From the NCBI GenBank assembly GCA_903939115.1, contig CAJAFV010000042.1, positions 27,111 through 91,110 of the forward strand: a stretch of DNA of 64,000 bases, in the 5' to 3' direction. Source of the stretch: an uncultured Geobacteraceae bacterium (lineage in GTDB: Bacteria > Desulfobacterota > Desulfuromonadia > Geobacterales > Pseudopelobacteraceae). Both the position numbers and the translations under genes were made by a program. Under the pieces are notes generated by a model. That model saw only the letters and a list, made by a program, of their open reading frames with translations, did no database searches and was not told where the DNA came from. Of this stretch, positions 1-7,035 are shown in pieces. Positions within the stretch are counted from its first letter, which is position 1, and each line of letters begins with the position of its first letter.

Positions 1-2
1 TG

Positions 3-1214
3 CTGCACTCCAAGATCAAAATTCCCTCCGATCTTCACCCGGCGGTCATCTCTCGCCTGAAAATCCTTGCAAAAATGGACATTTCAGAGCGCAGACGTCC
101 TCAGGACGGACGTATAACAGTTAAGGCGAGCACCCGCATCGTTGATATGCGTGTCTCGTCTCTGCCTACGCTCAACGGCGAAAAAATCGTCATGCGCATT
201 CTGGACAAAAGTGCTTCAATAAAACGTCTTGATGAGTTGGGAGTTCTGGAACACGACTTTCAGCGGATCTCCGTCATCAGCATAAAACCTCAAGGGGTCA
301 TTATCGCCACCGGACCGACAGGCAGTGGCAAGACAACAATGCTTTACTCGCTGCTCTCCGCGATGATGAACCCGAATAAAAATTTTGAGACCATTGAAGA
401 GCCGATTGAATATTTCCTGGAAGAGGCTAATCAGGTAGCGATCCATGAAAAGATCGGTCTCTCCTTTGCCCAGGTTTTGCGGGCAACTCTTCGCCAGGAT
501 CCGGACGTTATTCTCGTGGGTGAAATCCGCGACGTGGAGACAGCAGACGTAGCCTTCAAAGCGGCTCTGACCGGCCACATGGTGCTTTCAACCCTCCATA
601 CAAACAGTGCTGTTGCTTCGATCACCCGACTGATGGATATGGGTATAAAACCGTATATCATCGCGTCAGCTCTTGAGGGGGTTATAGCCCAGCGGTTGGT
701 ACGCAAAATATGTGACGGCTGCCGTACTCCGGTTGCACCTGACAAGGCACTGATGGATCTGCTCGGTTTGTCTTCCGATTTTTTCAATGGCGATGTCTTT
801 GTCGGCAGCGGATGCCCGAAATGTAACAACAGTGGCTATCGCGGCCGTTTAGGGGTGTATGAACTGTTTGTGATGAACGATGATTTTCGTCAGATGGTCA
901 GCACAAAATATAAGGAATCAGAATTACTGGCCCTGGCGCGTGCCAACGGTATGCGGATTTTACTCGAAGACGGCCTGGAAAAGGTCCGCAAAGGTTTGAC
1001 CACTCTGGAAGAGGTGCTGCGCGTGATCGGCCCGATGGTTCGTATGGAAAGGAGCTGCGAACTGTGCAAGGCGACGATCGACTCCAAGTTCCTCTTTTGT
1101 CCTCATTGCGGCACGTTCCGCCACAACTGCTGTACTTCGTGCCGCATGCCGCTCGAAGAGTTCTGGCTGGTCTGCCCGTTTTGCGGGGTGGGGCGGGAAG
1201 CTAAAGCATCATGA
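3..1214 (+). CDS. GspE/PilB-type secretion ATPase, 5' end outside window
   Basis: This hexameric ATPase powers type IV pilus or type II secretion assembly from the cytoplasmic face of the inner membrane. The reading frame is open from base 3, and the residues before the first internal Met (75) still match the family, so the gene starts outside the window. Walker A GPTGSGKTT lies about 80 residues after that Met. It is followed by the Walker B region DPDVILVGEIRD, the His box LSTLHTN and the usual C4 zinc site (CDGC...CPKC). Unusually, the C-terminus adds about 50 residues with four more Cys pairs (CELC, CPHC, CTSC, CPFC), a double zinc ribbon. Family is certain; pilB versus gspE cannot be decided here. 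A response regulator follows 27 bp downstream. Confidence 0.93.
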   Translation: MHSKIKIPSDLHPAVISRLKILAKMDISERRRPQDGRITVKASTRIVDMRVSSLPTLNGEKIVMRILDKSASIKRLDELGVLEHDFQRISVISIKPQGVIIATGPTGSGKTTMLYSLLSAMMNPNKNFETIEEPIEYFLEEANQVAIHEKIGLSFAQVLRATLRQDPDVILVGEIRDVETADVAFKAALTGHMVLSTLHTNSAVASITRLMDMGIKPYIIASALEGVIAQRLVRKICDGCRTPVAPDKALMDLLGLSSDFFNGDVFVGSGCPKCNNSGYRGRLGVYELFVMNDDFRQMVSTKYKESELLALARANGMRILLEDGLEKVRKGLTTLEEVLRVIGPMVRMERSCELCKATIDSKFLFCPHCGTFRHNCCTSCRMPLEEFWLVCPFCGVGREAKAS

Positions 1215-1241
1215 ACTATTACCCTTGCAAGGAGCACAATC

Positions 1242-1799
1242 ATGAATGACAGAATCCTGTTGGTGGATGATGAACCTAACGTATTATCGGCCCTGAAGCG
1301 TGCCTTGTTCGATGAGCCGCTGGAGATCGTCTCCGTTACAAGCGCTGAAGAGGCACTTGTAACTATGAAAAATCAACAATTTAAAGTTGTTGTATCGGAC
1401 GAACGAATGTTGGGCATGCAAGGATCGGAGTTTCTTGCTCAGGTAAAAATAGAACATCCCCATACGATTCGTATCATGCTGACCGGTCATGCCACCGTGG
1501 CGGCCGCTATGAAAGCGGTTAACGAAGGTGAAATCTACCGGTTTTTCTCCAAGCCGTGGGACGACGATAACCTGAAATTTGCCATCAGGTCTGCAATTGA
1601 AAAATATGATCTGGAAGACGAGAACCGGCGCTTACTGGCAACGGTAAAACAGCAGTCGCTTGAAATAAAAGTTCTTGAAAAACGTTTTCCCGGAATCAGT
1701 AGAGTCGAGAAGGACAGCACGGGTGCTTTTGTCTTGCCGGATATCTCGAACGATGAAATCGAGTCGATGCTGGTTGAGTGCGAGCGGGAATTTGGCTGA
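1242..1799 (+). CDS. Response regulator, receiver domain plus coiled coil
   Basis: A CheY-like receiver domain covers about residues 1-125. Visible are the acidic pair (LLVDDE), the probable phospho-Asp in VVVSDERM, Thr in MLTGH, and Lys in FFSKPW. This receiver type (DERM, MLTGHA, FFSKPWDD) is the one usually joined to HD-GYP or diguanylate cyclase outputs. Here a helical, probably coiled-coil stretch (EKYDLEDENRRLLATV) and a short tail follow, with no recognisable output domain. It lies 27 bp after the secretion ATPase, so the two are probably co-transcribed and it may regulate pilus or secretion activity by protein contact. That role is inferred from position. Confidence 0.88.
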   Translation: MNDRILLVDDEPNVLSALKRALFDEPLEIVSVTSAEEALVTMKNQQFKVVVSDERMLGMQGSEFLAQVKIEHPHTIRIMLTGHATVAAAMKAVNEGEIYRFFSKPWDDDNLKFAIRSAIEKYDLEDENRRLLATVKQQSLEIKVLEKRFPGISRVEKDSTGAFVLPDISNDEIESMLVECEREFG

Positions 1800-1806
1800 T
1801 CCTGTT

Positions 1807-1962
1807 CTACGTTTTTTTACTATCCAAGACCTCCCGCACTTTGTTTGTCAGATCCTCTGCCGTGAATGGCTTATGGATGAAGTTTACCCCTTCGTCCAGC
1901 ACTCCGTGGTGAGCAATGACGTTAGCAGTATATCCTGACATAAACAGGCATTTAAGGTGAGG
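1807..1962 (-). pseudogene. Remnant of a hybrid histidine kinase receiver domain
   Basis: Reading the minus strand gives [17 protein letters not shown], then [14 protein letters not shown] and a terminal [10 protein letters not shown] before a TAG stop. This is the C-terminal third of a receiver domain as found at the end of hybrid sensor kinases, including the conserved SGYT and KPF motifs. Upstream the frame is closed by a TAA at about 1963-1965, and neither the rest of the receiver nor a kinase is present. It is a decayed fragment left about 100 bp from the first dif-like site. The missing part is not found on the far side of the prophage, so the break is not a simple phage insertion. Confidence 0.7.
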
Positions 1963-2041
1963 TTAGAAAATAACTTCGTCAGCGCCTCATGACTCATTGG
2001 CAACTTGAACTGGGAATTTCCAGGTAAAAAAGAGTAAAACT

Positions 2042-2091
2042 AAATAATATTTTTTTTACTTGTTTGTCCCATAAGATATAATATTATACCT
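2042..2091 (+). repeat. dif-like site A, left junction of the inoviral array
   Basis: The sequence TTGTCCCATAAGATATA (from 2064) matches the left XerC arm and central region of site B at about 5260. The upstream T-rich stretch ending ACTTGTTT is also shared with site B, giving a near-identical direct repeat of about 38 nt. The right arm here (ATATTATACC) departs from the XerD-type arm TTATGTCAAGT of sites B and C. This is expected if A is a hybrid junction made by recombination between a host dif and an element attachment site. Assignment rests on likeness to the general dif consensus, not on a known dif of this organism. Confidence 0.55.
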
Positions 2092-2173
2092 ATGCGGTAC
2101 AAAAAAACAACGTGTTGTAGATAAGCATAAATAAGTGCTGACTTCAAAGGTATGACAGGAAAGGGGAAATAAA

Positions 2174-2362
2174 ATGACACCAAAACAAGAAAAATTTCTT
2201 ATTGCTAAATTCCATGAACTTTCACAGACCATCAAATTTCTTGATCATAAGCAATCAGATGTTGAAACATTCCTCTTGCGTCATGGCTATAAACCGACTG
2301 CGCCCCAGATTGCCCCGCTACGTGGGGCTTCTGTGGCGGGGGCGGTTGTTGCCCCCGCTTGA
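2174..2362 (+). CDS. Small protein of the satellite element, unknown function
   Basis: Encodes 62 residues from an ATG preceded by a good ribosome site (AGGAAAGGGG, 2157-2166). The N-terminal 40 residues look like a normal soluble helical protein. The last 20 (ending AVVAPA) are read through GC-rich hairpins at 2312-2358, so the real functional part may be the first two thirds. No family recognised. It is the first gene inside element 1, about 85 bp after dif-like site A. Confidence 0.5.
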   Translation: MTPKQEKFLIAKFHELSQTIKFLDHKQSDVETFLLRHGYKPTAPQIAPLRGASVAGAVVAPA

Positions 2363-2436
2363 TGATGCAGTTCCGCGAAGCGGCAAAGTAGTGCCGCGCG
2401 GGGATTTTTCGCGGCACAGAGCGAAGCGTTACGCTT
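2312..2436. other. Cluster of hairpins, candidate phage intergenic origin or packaging region
   Basis: Five consecutive inverted repeats lie here: GCCCC/GGGGC (2312-2328), GCGGGGGC/GCCCCCGC with a 7-nt loop (2336-2358), CCGC/GCGG (2373-2383), GTGCCGCG/CGCGGCAC (2391-2417) and AAGCG/CGCTT (2424-2436). They are far more GC-rich than the surrounding DNA. Single-stranded phages keep the packaging signal and complementary-strand origin in such clustered hairpins, so that role is inferred. None is followed by a clean T-run, so simple terminators are less likely. Confidence 0.5.
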
Positions 2437-2580
2437 ATAACTGCATTAACAAGCGGCGTTGCTGTTATCGCGTGGGGAAGTGGAATAGTTACCTTAATAT
2501 TCTGTCGCGTCCTCAATACGATTTTGAATCATTCGCCTTTAGGCCTTTCGAGGTGATCTTTAATATTGGCGGGTGAGTTG

Positions 2581-2625
2581 ATGACCTGGCGTTAATTGCA
2601 TTGACCCTTTTAGCGTCCAGGTCAT
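2581..2625. repeat. Perfect 9-bp inverted repeat upstream of a small gene
   Basis: ATGACCTGG (2581-2589) and CCAGGTCAT (2617-2625) are perfect inverted copies separated by 27 nt. They lie 50 bp before the ATG at 2676, in a 310-bp stretch (2363-2675) with no convincing gene. It could be a dyad operator or part of the replication origin. A related CCTGGTCA occurs near 7629, upstream of the major coat gene of element 2. Confidence 0.4.
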
Positions 2626-2675
2626 TAATTATCACGATACGTGGTAACTACAAAACGGAGTAATGAGGTTTAATA

Positions 2676-2873
2676 ATGAAGATGAAAAAGTGGAAGGTTA
2701 TATATTACCAGCTGCCGGAAAATATTGATTCCTCCAGTGCATGTGTTGAAATCCGTACTCGTAATTTTGAAGCGGTTGACTATGATCATGCTTGGCAAGA
2801 ATGGGTTGCCATGATCGAGAATGAAAAGATAAACTTAGACCCAGTTTGGAAACTTTCTGAGCGTCCAGAGTAA
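2676..2873 (+). CDS. Small soluble protein, unknown function
   Basis: Encodes 65 residues beginning MKMKKWKVIYYQLPENI, with ribosome site TGAGGT 7 nt before the ATG. The composition is that of a real small soluble protein (mixed alpha/beta, Trp-rich) rather than a spurious frame. No family recognised. It precedes the initiator gene in the satellite element, so a role in replication or copy control is possible but not shown. Confidence 0.55.
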   Translation: MKMKKWKVIYYQLPENIDSSSACVEIRTRNFEAVDYDHAWQEWVAMIENEKINLDPVWKLSERPE

Positions 2874-2885
2874 CAAAAATAAAAA

Positions 2886-2928
2886 CCCCTCACTCGTTTC
2901 TATCTTTGCGGATGGACGAAGTAAGGGG
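2886..2928. other. Imperfect stem-loop between small genes
   Basis: CCCCTCACTCGT (2886-2897) pairs imperfectly with ACGAAGTAAGGGG (2916-2928) around an 18-nt loop. It starts 13 nt after the stop of the preceding gene. It could be a transcription attenuator or an origin hairpin; it lacks a T-run on the plus strand. Confidence 0.35.
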
Positions 2929-2937
2929 CTAACCCAA

Positions 2938-2983
2938 AACCCAAACGAAAGGAATTCAAAAATGAACCCAAACGAAAGGAATT
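2938..2983 (+). repeat. 19-nt direct repeat carrying duplicate ribosome sites
   Basis: The 19-mer AACCCAAACGAAAGGAATT occurs at 2938-2956 and again at 2965-2983, a 27-nt period. Each copy contains an AAAGGAA ribosome site, and ATG codons follow at 2962 and 2989. The start of the small leader peptide gene therefore has two alternative initiation units. Confidence 0.6.
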
Positions 2984-3060
2984 TAGTGATGGAAATTGTA
3001 ATACTTATGTGCTCGCGCGTCAATCCTTTGTTTTTAGGCGTGTATGGTGAGTGCTTATGA
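2962..3060 (+). CDS. 32-residue leader peptide overlapping rep
   Basis: The frame from ATG 2962 encodes 32 residues, starting MNPNERNLVM, and ends in a TGA that overlaps the ATG of the initiator gene (ATGA at 3057-3060). It has a ribosome site (AAAGGAATT) and an alternative start at 2989. The overlap suggests translational coupling of rep to a short leader, a common way to limit initiator synthesis. The peptide itself has no recognised function. Confidence 0.5.
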   Translation: MNPNERNLVMEIVILMCSRVNPLFLGVYGECL

Positions 3061-4106
3061 GAGAGACCCCGTATACTAACAGGGGGTCGGAAATTACAAC
3101 CCCCCTTGATTCTGATTATAAAAAGATTTTGGTTCCGGATGAAAATAGAATTTTGGTTGATTGGTTTGCCGGAACGTTTACAAATATAGAGTGTCCTCAA
3201 AAGGTTATTGAATACCTAGGCCTTGATGTAAAATTATTTACTCCCCGTTCAAAAGGTGCAAACGGTTATAAACAGGCTCTTGCATGTGGAAATATTACAA
3301 TTCTTTTTGATGGTCAAAAAAACATGGGCGTTCATTTTTCAATGTCCGGTGATGGTTGCCGCCAGTATGAAACACAATTTTCTGATTCTCCTTGGCTTCG
3401 TCTGATCGGAGTTATATTTTCTAATAATGGAAATATAAGCCGTTTCGACCTGGCGCATGACAATGTTGATAAAACTCTTTGTCTCGATCTGTTGGAACAG
3501 TCAATTAATAGTCATGAAGTTCGTACCCGTTTTAAACGTGGAAAGAAAACTGAAGATATGACTTTTCATGATGGCGATGATGCTCCATGCGGAAAAACTT
3601 TAAATCTTAATAAAAGCCGTCAATCTCTCGTTTTCATCCGTTTTTATGATAAGGCGGCTCAACTTGGTTTTTCTGCACATTGGGTGCGAGCCGAGATTGA
3701 ATTCAAAGGTGACAGAGCTGTGCGTGCTTGTCATGCTCTATTAGATGGCATGCCAGCGGGTGAATTATTCTTTTCCACAATGAATACTTATTTTTCAGTT
3801 ATCAATCTGGATGATAGCAACAAGAGCCGTTGTTCTTATAAAGATTGGTGGTCTATATGGCTTCAGTCAGCCAATAAAATTAAGTTAACCGTTGCTAAAG
3901 CTGTCAAAAAAATTGAAGAGGTGAAACAATGGCTTCATAAGTCTATAGCTCCCTGTCTCGCTATGGTAAAAGAACATTCTGGGCAAGCTGGTTTTTCTGA
4001 TTTTATTCAAGATTTAATTGATGGTGGTAAAAAACGTATGAGTATGAAACACGAACAAATACTTTTCAATTCTAATGGGATGGCGGTGCTCGGATTACCA
4101 TTTTAG
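3057..4106 (+). CDS. Replication initiation factor, Rep_trans/RstA-like
   Basis: Encodes about 350 residues. Motifs of the Rep_trans (PF02486) initiators of rolling-circle plasmids and CTX-type phages are visible: ISRFDLAHDN, then FIRFYDKAAQ, then VRAEIEFK. In this family these build the nickase active site and DNA-binding face. ATG 3057 was preferred over GTG 3051 because GGTGAG lies just upstream and the start overlaps the leader peptide stop. It is the only replication gene of element 1 and is unlike the second initiator at 5869, so the two elements replicate with different Rep families. An iteron follows 7 nt after the stop. Confidence 0.85.
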   Translation: MRETPYTNRGSEITTPLDSDYKKILVPDENRILVDWFAGTFTNIECPQKVIEYLGLDVKLFTPRSKGANGYKQALACGNITILFDGQKNMGVHFSMSGDGCRQYETQFSDSPWLRLIGVIFSNNGNISRFDLAHDNVDKTLCLDLLEQSINSHEVRTRFKRGKKTEDMTFHDGDDAPCGKTLNLNKSRQSLVFIRFYDKAAQLGFSAHWVRAEIEFKGDRAVRACHALLDGMPAGELFFSTMNTYFSVINLDDSNKSRCSYKDWWSIWLQSANKIKLTVAKAVKKIEEVKQWLHKSIAPCLAMVKEHSGQAGFSDFIQDLIDGGKKRMSMKHEQILFNSNGMAVLGLPF

Positions 4107-4113
4107 CAAACAG

Positions 4114-4144
4114 GATATATCAATGATATAACAATGATATATTG
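4114..4144. repeat. 31-bp GATATA iteron after rep (copy 1)
   Basis: Three GATATA units start at 4114, 4125 and 4136, an exact 11-bp period, so all face the same side of the helix. The block matches the one at 6935-6965 in 28 of 31 positions, although the flanking rep genes are unrelated. Likely a binding site for a ribbon-helix-helix regulator or an origin iteron. Confidence 0.65.
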
Positions 4145-4176
4145 CTTCCATTGGTGATTAGAGGTATTAAAAAAAC

Positions 4177-4551
4177 ATGGCAAAAGAAACCAGATTACAA
4201 ATAACGTTCAGCGAACGTGCTTATAATGCACTTAAAGCTTTCAGTGATGCTAGCGGCATGGCTTCGGCTTCTTTAGTCTCTCATATTATCGAAAATTCTC
4301 TTGATGATATTGACCGTTTAACAGACGTTTTTTATAACACAAATTTTTATAGTTCTATGTCAGTTGAAGGCTTAATAAAATCTATTCGACGCCAACAGTC
4401 TGAATCAGATGAAGGTGATGATTCCGAGACTACGCATATCAAGCTTGCAAAATTGGACGATTTAGATCTTGACCGTTTATCCGTTGCAAAGGGTAGGGGT
4501 CGCAAGCGTGGCCGTCCTCATAAAATAATCGGTGATGTCAAAAATGCTTGA
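4177..4551 (+). CDS. Ribbon-helix-helix DNA-binding protein with C-terminal AT-hook
   Basis: Encodes 124 residues. The N-terminus (TRLQITFSERAYNALKAFSDASG, split as strand then two helices, residues about 5-45) fits a CopG/Arc ribbon-helix-helix domain. The C-terminus holds GRGRKRGRPHK, an AT-hook-like minor-groove motif around the RGRP core. This pairing suits an AT-rich operator such as the GATATA iteron 33 bp upstream of its start. It overlaps the next gene by 17 nt. Proposed role: copy-number or transcription repressor of the satellite element (inferred). Confidence 0.65.
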   Translation: MAKETRLQITFSERAYNALKAFSDASGMASASLVSHIIENSLDDIDRLTDVFYNTNFYSSMSVEGLIKSIRRQQSESDEGDDSETTHIKLAKLDDLDLDRLSVAKGRGRKRGRPHKIIGDVKNA

Positions 4552-4735
4552 AAATATTCTTCCTTGCGAGCGATCTGTTCCAGAGTCGTTTATTAAAACG
4601 TTAACATTACGTTTAGATAAACAAACACGTGATGATTTAATGATGTATGCTAGGCGTGATGGTTTCACCGCATCTATGCTTATTAGACATTTGATTTTTC
4701 GATATCTTGACGAACGTAAAAGGATTTCACGCTAG
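4535..4735 (+). CDS. Small CopG-like ribbon-helix-helix protein
   Basis: Encodes 66 residues. The segment FIKTLTLRLDKQTRDDLMMY followed by ARRDGFTASMLIRHLIF has the strand-helix-helix pattern of CopG/MetJ-type repressors, which bind as dimers with paired strands in the major groove. Possible starts are GTG 4532, ATG 4535 or ATG 4544, all inside the end of the preceding gene, so translation is probably coupled. Probably a second regulator of the satellite. Confidence 0.6.
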   Translation: MSKMLENILPCERSVPESFIKTLTLRLDKQTRDDLMMYARRDGFTASMLIRHLIFRYLDERKRISR

Positions 4736-4740
4736 ATCAT

Positions 4741-5241
4741 ATGAGACGACTACAGACAACAGATGCATATACGCCCGAATCGAGTCTTATAAGTGTTGAT
4801 CGTGCTGTCACATCATTATTTTGTAATGCTCATTCACCGTTAAACCGTCAGGGCTTATTAGAGTATCACGTTATGCCATTTGGAAAAGGTCAGGTCATTT
4901 TGTCAGTTGTTATTCCTGAAGGTATGATCAAGCCGACAAGTGATTTATTTGAGTCTTTGCATGGTATTTTCAAATATACAGACATGAAGAAGAGACATTA
5001 TCAGGCCCAAGAGAAAGTTTTTGATCTGGACGAAATTCAGAAACGTGACGAGTACAAGAAAGAATTTTCTGATCGTATAGTACAGGCTTTTGATAATTCG
5101 ATTGAGTCCGGACTTGATAAAAATCAGTCTATCAGTTACGTCAACAAGAAACTTATTCAGGAAGGACTTGCTACATCATATTATATTACTGAATTGGTTT
5201 TGAGGAAGGCCGGACGTCTGAAAAAGAGTAAATCCGCATAA
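4741..5241 (+). CDS. Unknown protein shared by both phage elements (copy 1)
   Basis: Encodes 166 residues. From about residue 45 it aligns with the product at 13893-14234: GKGQVILSVVIPE matches GKGTVMIRVFVPE, and a C-terminal helical part ends LVLRKAGRLKK against ILQKNGRLKQ. The N-terminal 40 residues are absent from the other copy. Both genes follow a ribbon-helix-helix gene and sit just before a dif-like site. The position suggests a role in Xer-dependent integration, excision or replication control, but no known family was recognised. Confidence 0.65.
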   Translation: MRRLQTTDAYTPESSLISVDRAVTSLFCNAHSPLNRQGLLEYHVMPFGKGQVILSVVIPEGMIKPTSDLFESLHGIFKYTDMKKRHYQAQEKVFDLDEIQKRDEYKKEFSDRIVQAFDNSIESGLDKNQSISYVNKKLIQEGLATSYYITELVLRKAGRLKKSKSA

Positions 5242-5289
5242 TAATTTTTTTACTTGTTTTTGTCCCATAAGATATATTATGTCAAGTAC
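5239..5289 (+). repeat. dif-like site B between the two elements
   Basis: Read as XerC arm TTGTCCCATAA, spacer GATATA, XerD arm TTATGTCAAGT (5260-5287). Against the E. coli dif core, the right arm differs at 2 of 11 positions and the left arm keeps the inner CATAA. Its left half and T-rich upstream flank repeat site A, and its right half (GATATATTATGTCAAGTAC) is identical for 19 nt with site C. It is the only copy with both arms dif-like, as expected for the junction of two tandem elements or a regenerated dif. Confidence 0.65.
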
Positions 5290-5308
5290 ATCTTATGGGA
5301 GATTGCTA

Positions 5309-5497
5309 ATGTTTCACTCTTGTTCAAATTCACGCTGTGTTTATCGTGACCTCCGCTCTTGTCTTTCCTGTCCCTTGTCCTTTTCTTCACCGTCTGAAGC
5401 AAATTTTCTGCCAAATGGAAAACTTAGAAAAACACCGCCAAAAAAATCTGATCCACCTCATGCTGGTGAGCTCGATCTGTTTGGTGGTGCTTTATGA
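5309..5497 (+). CDS. Small Cys-rich protein ending in a clamp-binding-like motif
   Basis: Encodes 62 residues from ATG 5309, chosen because GGGAG lies 10 nt upstream; an earlier ATG at 5279 is inside the dif-like site. It starts MFHSCSNSRCVYRDLRSC and has four Cys before residue 25 (HSCSNSRC, RSCLSC), suggesting metal binding. It ends GELDLFGGAL. The LDLF element resembles the QLxLF beta-clamp-binding peptide. It overlaps the next gene by 4 nt. No family recognised. Confidence 0.6.
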   Translation: MFHSCSNSRCVYRDLRSCLSCPLSFSSPSEANFLPNGKLRKTPPKKSDPPHAGELDLFGGAL

Positions 5498-5715
5498 TTA
5501 AAATACTTTTCCCATACAAAACCCTTTCTAAATTTCCAGATGAAAAAGGTTATGGTCTACCTGTAAAGGCATATGAAATATGTGATCGCCCTGATGTTTG
5601 TAACTCTTGCACTCTACAGAAAGATTTAAAAAAAGAATGTCGGTCTCTTGTAAATCTTCGTTTATCTTCCTTAAGCCCTTCTTTTCAACCTGATCTGTTT
5701 GGCGGTGCTATATGA
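5494..5715 (+). CDS. Second small Cys protein ending in DLFGGA
   Basis: Encodes 73 residues. It contains CDRPDVCNSCTLQKDLKKEC, a possible metal site, and ends FQPDLFGGAI, closely matching the LDLFGGAL tail of its upstream neighbour. QPDLF fits the loose bacterial sliding-clamp-binding pattern. It starts in ATGA overlap with the upstream stop and its own stop overlaps the next ATG, so three small genes form a tight translationally coupled set before rep. No family recognised. Confidence 0.6.
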   Translation: MIKILFPYKTLSKFPDEKGYGLPVKAYEICDRPDVCNSCTLQKDLKKECRSLVNLRLSSLSPSFQPDLFGGAI

Positions 5716-5882
5716 CCGTCCATATTTTAAACAACCGCTGTCCTCGATTGACACTCTGTGGCCGTCCTTCGCATTGCTCAAATTACCGTTGGGGTCGCAT
5801 TGTTATTGATTCATCAATCTGTAATGAGTGTGTTGCCTCTTTTCATAAAAAAACTGTTGGCGCAATGTATGGCGTTCTGTGA
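5712..5882 (+). CDS. Third small Cys-rich protein, overlapping rep start
   Basis: The ATG at 5712 overlaps the previous TGA, and 56 residues follow with Cys in CPRLTLC, HC and SICNEC. The stop at 5880-5882 lies inside the rep gene's preferred start region. Because this coupled frame occupies 5712-5882, longer starts for rep at 5758 are unlikely. No family recognised; Cys spacing suggests zinc binding. Confidence 0.5.
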   Translation: MTVHILNNRCPRLTLCGRPSHCSNYRWGRIVIDSSICNECVASFHKKTVGAMYGVL

Positions 5883-6924
5883 CTGGTTCTCTGGCTTTGT
5901 CAACCTCGATCTTGATTATCTCCATGATGGTCGTATCATCCAGATACGATCAACCGGTGAAATTGATTTCGAGACGCTTAAACCTCTAACCGTCACCGGC
6001 TCCTATGACGATAAGGTAATCATAAAAAGTTGTGTCATTCCTGCTGCTCCTGAATGGTCGCTTTTAAAACATGACGGCTCTATTTACCGGGTCTATATCT
6101 CAGGTAATCCGACAAAATTCCTTCAGGGTCATAACGTTTATGGTCACTCTGACATGGTTGCCGTTATCCGCGATTTCATCCGTCTGGTACTGCAAAAAAT
6201 CGATGTTGATGAATTCACCATTGCTCGTTGCCTCCGTGATCCGATCAAGTGTACCCGTTTTGACATAACTCAAAGTTACCTTATGGATTCTCCCAAAGAT
6301 GTTTCTGACTGGCTCCGTGCTTCCAGTCAGTATATAACCGGCAAGAATCAAAAAGTTGATAATGACAAAACGTTGTATGTTGGCAAAAACTCGCGGCGTT
6401 GTTCCATCAAGGTCTATGAAAAAGCAGCTGAGATGCTGAAGCATAAAAGCACCTTCAATCTTCCTGAAGCTTCTTTTGATGCTCTTTATAAAACAGCCTC
6501 TTTACTGCTACGCTTTGAGGTAACACTTCGCGGAATGAAGCTTGAGGACTTGCAAATGCACTATTTGCAAAAGGTGGATAATAAAATGCTTGAAGAACAG
6601 TTTTCTCTTCAGATTCAAAAAATGAATCTTCCTGAAAATATTGAATTGATTGAAAATGATATACACCAGCTCTCTGACCGTTACGCTGGCGTCTATTTGA
6701 AATGGCTTGAAGGCGTCGATATAAAAAAACAGATGAAACTATCAACATATAAACGGTACCGTAAATTCTTTTTAGATAGCTATCATCTTGATTTGTCCAT
6801 GCCACCACGTGACATTTCTAAAACCAATGTAATACCGCTCTGGCGTGTTATCTCAGTTGAACGTGAATTTAATCCATCTGAAAACGATGAATTTTTATAT
6901 GTACCTATCAGTTCATCTAAATAG
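5869..6924 (+). CDS. Phage replication initiator, gene II/X-like
   Basis: Encodes about 351 residues if it starts at ATG 5869 (MAFCDWFSGFVNLD), which resembles the normal N-terminus of filamentous-phage gene II proteins and overlaps the upstream small gene by 14 nt. The frame is open further upstream to 5758, but that part looks non-homologous. Motifs CTRFDITQSY, SIKVYEKAAEM and LLRFEVTLRG are those of the phage replication nickase family. The enzyme nicks the plus strand to start rolling-circle replication. A GATATA iteron follows 10 nt after the stop. Confidence 0.83.
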   Translation: MAFCDWFSGFVNLDLDYLHDGRIIQIRSTGEIDFETLKPLTVTGSYDDKVIIKSCVIPAAPEWSLLKHDGSIYRVYISGNPTKFLQGHNVYGHSDMVAVIRDFIRLVLQKIDVDEFTIARCLRDPIKCTRFDITQSYLMDSPKDVSDWLRASSQYITGKNQKVDNDKTLYVGKNSRRCSIKVYEKAAEMLKHKSTFNLPEASFDALYKTASLLLRFEVTLRGMKLEDLQMHYLQKVDNKMLEEQFSLQIQKMNLPENIELIENDIHQLSDRYAGVYLKWLEGVDIKKQMKLSTYKRYRKFFLDSYHLDLSMPPRDISKTNVIPLWRVISVEREFNPSENDEFLYVPISSSK

Positions 6925-6934
6925 ATATAGTAAA

Positions 6935-6965
6935 GATATATCACTGATATACCTATGATATATTG
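6935..6965. repeat. 31-bp GATATA iteron after rep (copy 2)
   Basis: GATATA units start at 6935, 6946 and 6957 with the same 11-bp period as the block at 4114-4144; 28 of 31 positions are identical. It occupies the gap between rep and the putative ssDNA-binding gene, a usual place for regulation of early versus late phage functions. Confidence 0.65.
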
Positions 6966-7035
6966 AACTAATACATTATTTCTTCTAGTTTCCTTTTCAT
7001 ATTAAATTAATCCTTATATGAAAAGGAAACCCCTC

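Noticed and set aside
1675..1938. 87-residue plus-strand frame
   Set aside because: It is a shadow of the response regulator end and the antisense of the kinase remnant.
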